This document shows positions 6,257 to 8,038 of a DNA stretch of 8,038 nucleotides, piece after piece. Position 1 is the stretch's first letter, and every line of letters begins with the position of its first letter. Position numbers and translations under genes: made by a program. The notes under the pieces are model-generated. The model did not search any database and was not told where the DNA came from. It worked only from the letters and a program-made list of their open reading frames with translations. Where the stretch lies: NCBI GenBank assembly GCA_964627045.1, contig CAZVIK010000184.1:1-8038 (forward strand). Reading direction: 5' to 3'. Origin of the DNA: CAZVIK01 sp964627045. GTDB lineage: Bacteria; Acidobacteriota; Terriglobia; Bryobacterales; Bryobacteraceae.

Positions 6257-7564
6257 GTGCAGCTACCCCGCATATACCTGGTAAAGCAGAACTTACCCGA
6301 TCACGGGCTGGCCGATATCCGCGGCGCTGTGCTGGCCGAGCTTGAGCGCGCCGCTCTGGCGGCTCGGGTCAAGCCCGGCGCGCGCATCGCCATCGGCTCG
6401 GGCAGCCGGGGTGTGGCCAACATTGCCGTGATCGTCAAGGCCGTGGCCGATTACTGGACCGCGCACGGCTGCCGTCCGTTCGTCTTTCCCGCCATGGGCA
6501 GCCACGGGTCGGCCACCGCCGAAGGGCAGGCCGCCGTGCTGGCAGGCTATGGCATCACGGAAGCGTCCATGGGATGCCCCGTGGTGAGTTCGCTCGACGT
6601 GGTGCCGACCGGGGAGACGCCCGAGGGAATCCGTACCTGCGTCGACCGGCATGCTTTCGAAAGCGACGGCATCCTGCTGGTGGGCCGCGTCAAGTGGCAC
6701 ACCGATTTCGACGGCGCCATCGAGAGCGGCCTGGTCAAGATGTCGGCCATCGGCCTGGGGAAACTGGCCGGCGCGCAGCAGTATCACATGGCCAGCCGCC
6801 GCTACGGCATGGAGCGCATCATCCGCAGCGCCTTCCGGCAGGTGGCCTCCACCGGGAAGTTGCTTGGCGGGGTGGCGGTGCTGGAAGACGCGCGGCACAA
6901 CACCTCCGAGGTTGCGGCGCTGGCCACCGAAGAGATCGAAGCGCGGGAACAGGAGCTGCTGGCCGCCGTGAAGGCACGGGCGGCGCGCATTCCCATCGCC
7001 GCGCTCGACGTCCTGATCGTCGACCAGATCGGCAAAGCCATCAGCGGCACCGGGATGGATACCAAGGTGGTGAACCGCTCGATCCAGGGCCATTTCAACT
7101 GCTACCCGGGCCTGCCCGTCATCCAGCGGATCTTTGTCCGCGATCTTGCGGCCAACGGCGGCGGCAACGCCATCGGCATGGGTATGGCCGACGTGATTTC
7201 CGACCGGCTGGTTCAGGCCATGGACCCCGCGGCGACCTACGTCAACTCGCTCACCGCCTGCAACCCCGAGGGCAGCCGCATGCCGATGCACTTCCGGACT
7301 GACCGCGAGTGCCTGGACCGGATCGCGCCGACCGTGGGAGAGACCGACGGACGCCGCCTGAAGGTAGGGTGGATCGTCAATACGCTTCGCCTGGATATCT
7401 TGGGACTAAGTGAGAACCTGGCGGAGGAGATAAGTAAGAACCCGGATCTGGAGATCCTTGGCCCGGCGCTGCCGTTGCCGTTCGACTCGCGCGGGGATCT
7501 GCCCGGCCTGGAGGCGTTCGCCGGCCGGCAGGAAAAAGGGTACCCGGCGGCCACCAGTATGTAG
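6257..7564 (+). CDS. LarA-like (DUF2088) protein, putative nickel-pincer hydroxy-acid racemase/epimerase family
   Basis: 435 residues from GTG 6257, about the length of LarA. The LarA family uses a nickel-pincer nucleotide to racemise lactate or to epimerise other 2-hydroxy acids. Visible features are a glycine-rich opening IAIGSGSRGVAN (R51), then FPAMGSHGSATAEGQ with H83, RVKWHTDF with H148, GLVKM with K161, and AGAQQYH with H177. These match in order and spacing LarA His108, His174, Lys184 and His200: first His to second, 65 versus 66 residues; Lys to last His, 16 in both. LarA numbering is from memory. The C-terminal half has GTGMDTKVVNR and NGGGNAIGMGMADV, typical of this subgroup. No larB, larC or larE cofactor genes lie in the window. 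Substrate is unknown; it is probably not lactate racemase proper, since the DxTR motif of LarA reads GSR here. It is followed by a convergent pilin gene. Confidence 0.75.
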   Translation: MQLPRIYLVKQNLPDHGLADIRGAVLAELERAALAARVKPGARIAIGSGSRGVANIAVIVKAVADYWTAHGCRPFVFPAMGSHGSATAEGQAAVLAGYGITEASMGCPVVSSLDVVPTGETPEGIRTCVDRHAFESDGILLVGRVKWHTDFDGAIESGLVKMSAIGLGKLAGAQQYHMASRRYGMERIIRSAFRQVASTGKLLGGVAVLEDARHNTSEVAALATEEIEAREQELLAAVKARAARIPIAALDVLIVDQIGKAISGTGMDTKVVNRSIQGHFNCYPGLPVIQRIFVRDLAANGGGNAIGMGMADVISDRLVQAMDPAATYVNSLTACNPEGSRMPMHFRTDRECLDRIAPTVGETDGRRLKVGWIVNTLRLDILGLSENLAEEISKNPDLEILGPALPLPFDSRGDLPGLEAFAGRQEKGYPAATSM

Positions 7565-7575
7565 TGGCACCCCCG

Positions 7576-7591
7576 GCCGGAGACCTCCGGC
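7576..7591. terminator. Hairpin between convergent stop codons
   Basis: GCCGGAG (7576-7582) and CTCCGGC (7585-7591) form a perfect inverted repeat in the 29-nt gap between the LarA-like stop (7562-7564) and the pilin stop (7594-7596). On the plus strand it is followed by TTCTAA, a weak U-tract; on the minus strand there is none. A shared terminator or transcription barrier is plausible. Confidence 0.5.
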
Positions 7592-7593
7592 TT

Positions 7594-7785
7594 CTAACCG
7601 CCGCCGGCGACCAGAACGCTGCCGATCTTGCTGAAGATAGTGCTGATGCTGGTGGAGACGCTGGGCATGACCGCCCCGGCGGCCACGGCGACGAAGCCGG
7701 CCATCAAGGCGTATTCGATCAGGTCCTGCCCTTGTTCATCCCGCCAGAATTCCCGGGTGCGTGCCCAGGTGATCAAACCTTTCAT
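7594..7785 (-). CDS. flp: Flp/Fap-type (type IVb) pilin
   Basis: 63 residues, the usual size of Flp pilins. A short polar leader (MKGLITWARTREFWRDEQG) is followed by QDLIEYALMAGFVAVAAGAV, a hydrophobic helix with the conserved Glu-Tyr pair of type IVb prepilins. Prepilin peptidase would cut after the Gly at residue 19, leaving a mature pilin of about 44 residues ending VLVAGGG. The product would be exported and assembled by a Tad-type secretion machine at the inner membrane, for adhesion or surface attachment. No tad, cpa or rcp genes are in the window, so it is orphaned here. GGAGG lies 7 nt before the ATG, the best ribosome site in the window, which fits an abundant structural protein. Family assignment is firm; its role in this cell is inferred. 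Confidence 0.9.
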   Translation of the reverse strand: MKGLITWARTREFWRDEQGQDLIEYALMAGFVAVAAGAVMPSVSTSISTIFSKIGSVLVAGGG

Positions 7786-7813
7786 CGTTCGTCCTCCTCG
7801 CGCTGGACTAAGC

Positions 7814-7830
7814 TGTGCGCTGACAGCACA
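7814..7830. promoter_or_regulatory. Dyad TGTGC-N7-GCACA in the pilin leader
   Basis: TGTGC (7814-7818) and GCACA (7826-7830) form an interrupted dyad. A second overlapping one is GCTGT (7812-7816) with ACAGC (7823-7827). They lie between the predicted pilin -10 and its ribosome site. The arrangement could be a regulator binding site or a small leader hairpin; a chance match is not excluded. Confidence 0.3.
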
Positions 7831-7858
7831 AAAGTATCATCGGCGGAGAAATGAACAA
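7831..7858 (-). promoter_or_regulatory. Candidate promoter of the pilin gene
   Basis: On the minus strand TTGTTC (7853-7858) and TACTTT (7831-7836) are separated by 16 bp and resemble -35 and -10 boxes. The leader would be roughly 35-40 nt and would contain the dyad at 7814-7830. The stretch is AT-richer than its surroundings. Matches are moderate. Confidence 0.35.
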
Positions 7859-8038
7859 ATCGACTAAAAAACCGATTCCCGGGTCGGAAATTGTGTAGTG
7901 GGTGGCCGCGCTACCGTATTTACCGCCTGAACCCCCGGAGCGCCGCCGCAGCCTGGCCCGAGCCGCCACGGTCGCAGTAGGGGCTTGCCGGCGGCAAGCC
8001 CAACTCGGCGGAGTTCCCCGGGGCTTGGCTTGCCACGC
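7859..8038. other. Non-coding stretch upstream of the pilin gene
   Basis: No convincing gene is seen on either strand up to the window edge. The first part is a short AT-rich run around CTAAAAAACC (7863-7872). The remainder is GC-rich and ends in a cluster of small palindromes from 7980. A gene could begin beyond the window. Confidence 0.6.
7981..8001. repeat. Strong inverted repeat GGGCTTGCCG-G-CGGCAAGCCC
   Basis: A perfect 10-bp inverted repeat around a single G would fold as a stem of about eight pairs with a five-base loop. It is followed at once by AACTC-GGCG-GAGTT (8002-8015) and the palindrome CCCCGGGG (8016-8023). GGGGCTTG occurs at 7980-7987 and again at 8020-8027. There is no T-tract on either side, so a classic terminator is unlikely; a REP-like intergenic palindrome fits better. 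Confidence 0.7.

Noticed and set aside
6257..7564. Naming the gene larA
   Set aside because: The active-site spacing fits the family, but the DxTR motif is altered and no lar cofactor genes are visible, so lactate racemase itself is not supported.

Overview
The window looks like chromosomal DNA of an Acidobacteriota bacterium, most likely of the Solibacter/Bryobacter type. This rests on strong GC richness and on a mix of families that recurs there: a secreted SBBP beta-propeller protein opening with an FEPNRGQ motif, a VWFA-related protein of the acidobacterial type, a KDG kinase, a lone Flp pilin and a LarA-like protein. No phage, transposon, CRISPR or RNA gene was recognised. The taxonomic call is inference from family content, not from a marker gene.

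Layout. 1-1976 (-) is a large secreted SBBP-repeat protein whose 3' end lies outside the window. Its reading frame is open over 658 codons except for one TAA at codon 54, inside a homopolymer-rich stretch. 1977-2111 is a divergent promoter region. 2112-3218 (+) encodes an exported protein with what appear to be three RidA-like domains, followed after 10 nt by a PfkB sugar kinase resembling 2-keto-3-deoxygluconate kinase (3229-4266, +). A perfect 16-bp palindrome overlapping a strong -10 element separates these from a secreted VWFA-related protein (4306-5343, +). Then come a LexA/UmuD-type S24 self-cleaving protease without a visible helix-turn-helix (5385-6224, +) and a LarA/DUF2088-family protein (6257-7564, +). 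A short Flp/Fap pilin gene (7594-7785, -) converges on the last one, with a hairpin between the stops. 7786-8038 holds the pilin's leader and promoter and, at its far end, a cluster of short palindromes.

How the genes work together. Only the Rid-like gene and the kinase look like a true operon. The genes at 2112, 4306, 5385 and 6257 each have their own TATAAT-like -10 box just before the start, three with a shared GCTAYAATCG core. Predicted leaders are very short or absent, so these genes are probably transcribed independently. A link between the KDG kinase and the LarA-like enzyme in hydroxy-acid or sugar-acid metabolism is possible, but rests only on family knowledge and proximity.

The points most worth a second look are the HTH-less S24 protease with an intact Ala-Gly cleavage site, the triple-Rid exported protein in which only the middle domain keeps the Rid arginine, the LarA homologue that keeps the spacing of the nickel-pincer residues, and the interrupted N-terminus of the SBBP gene.
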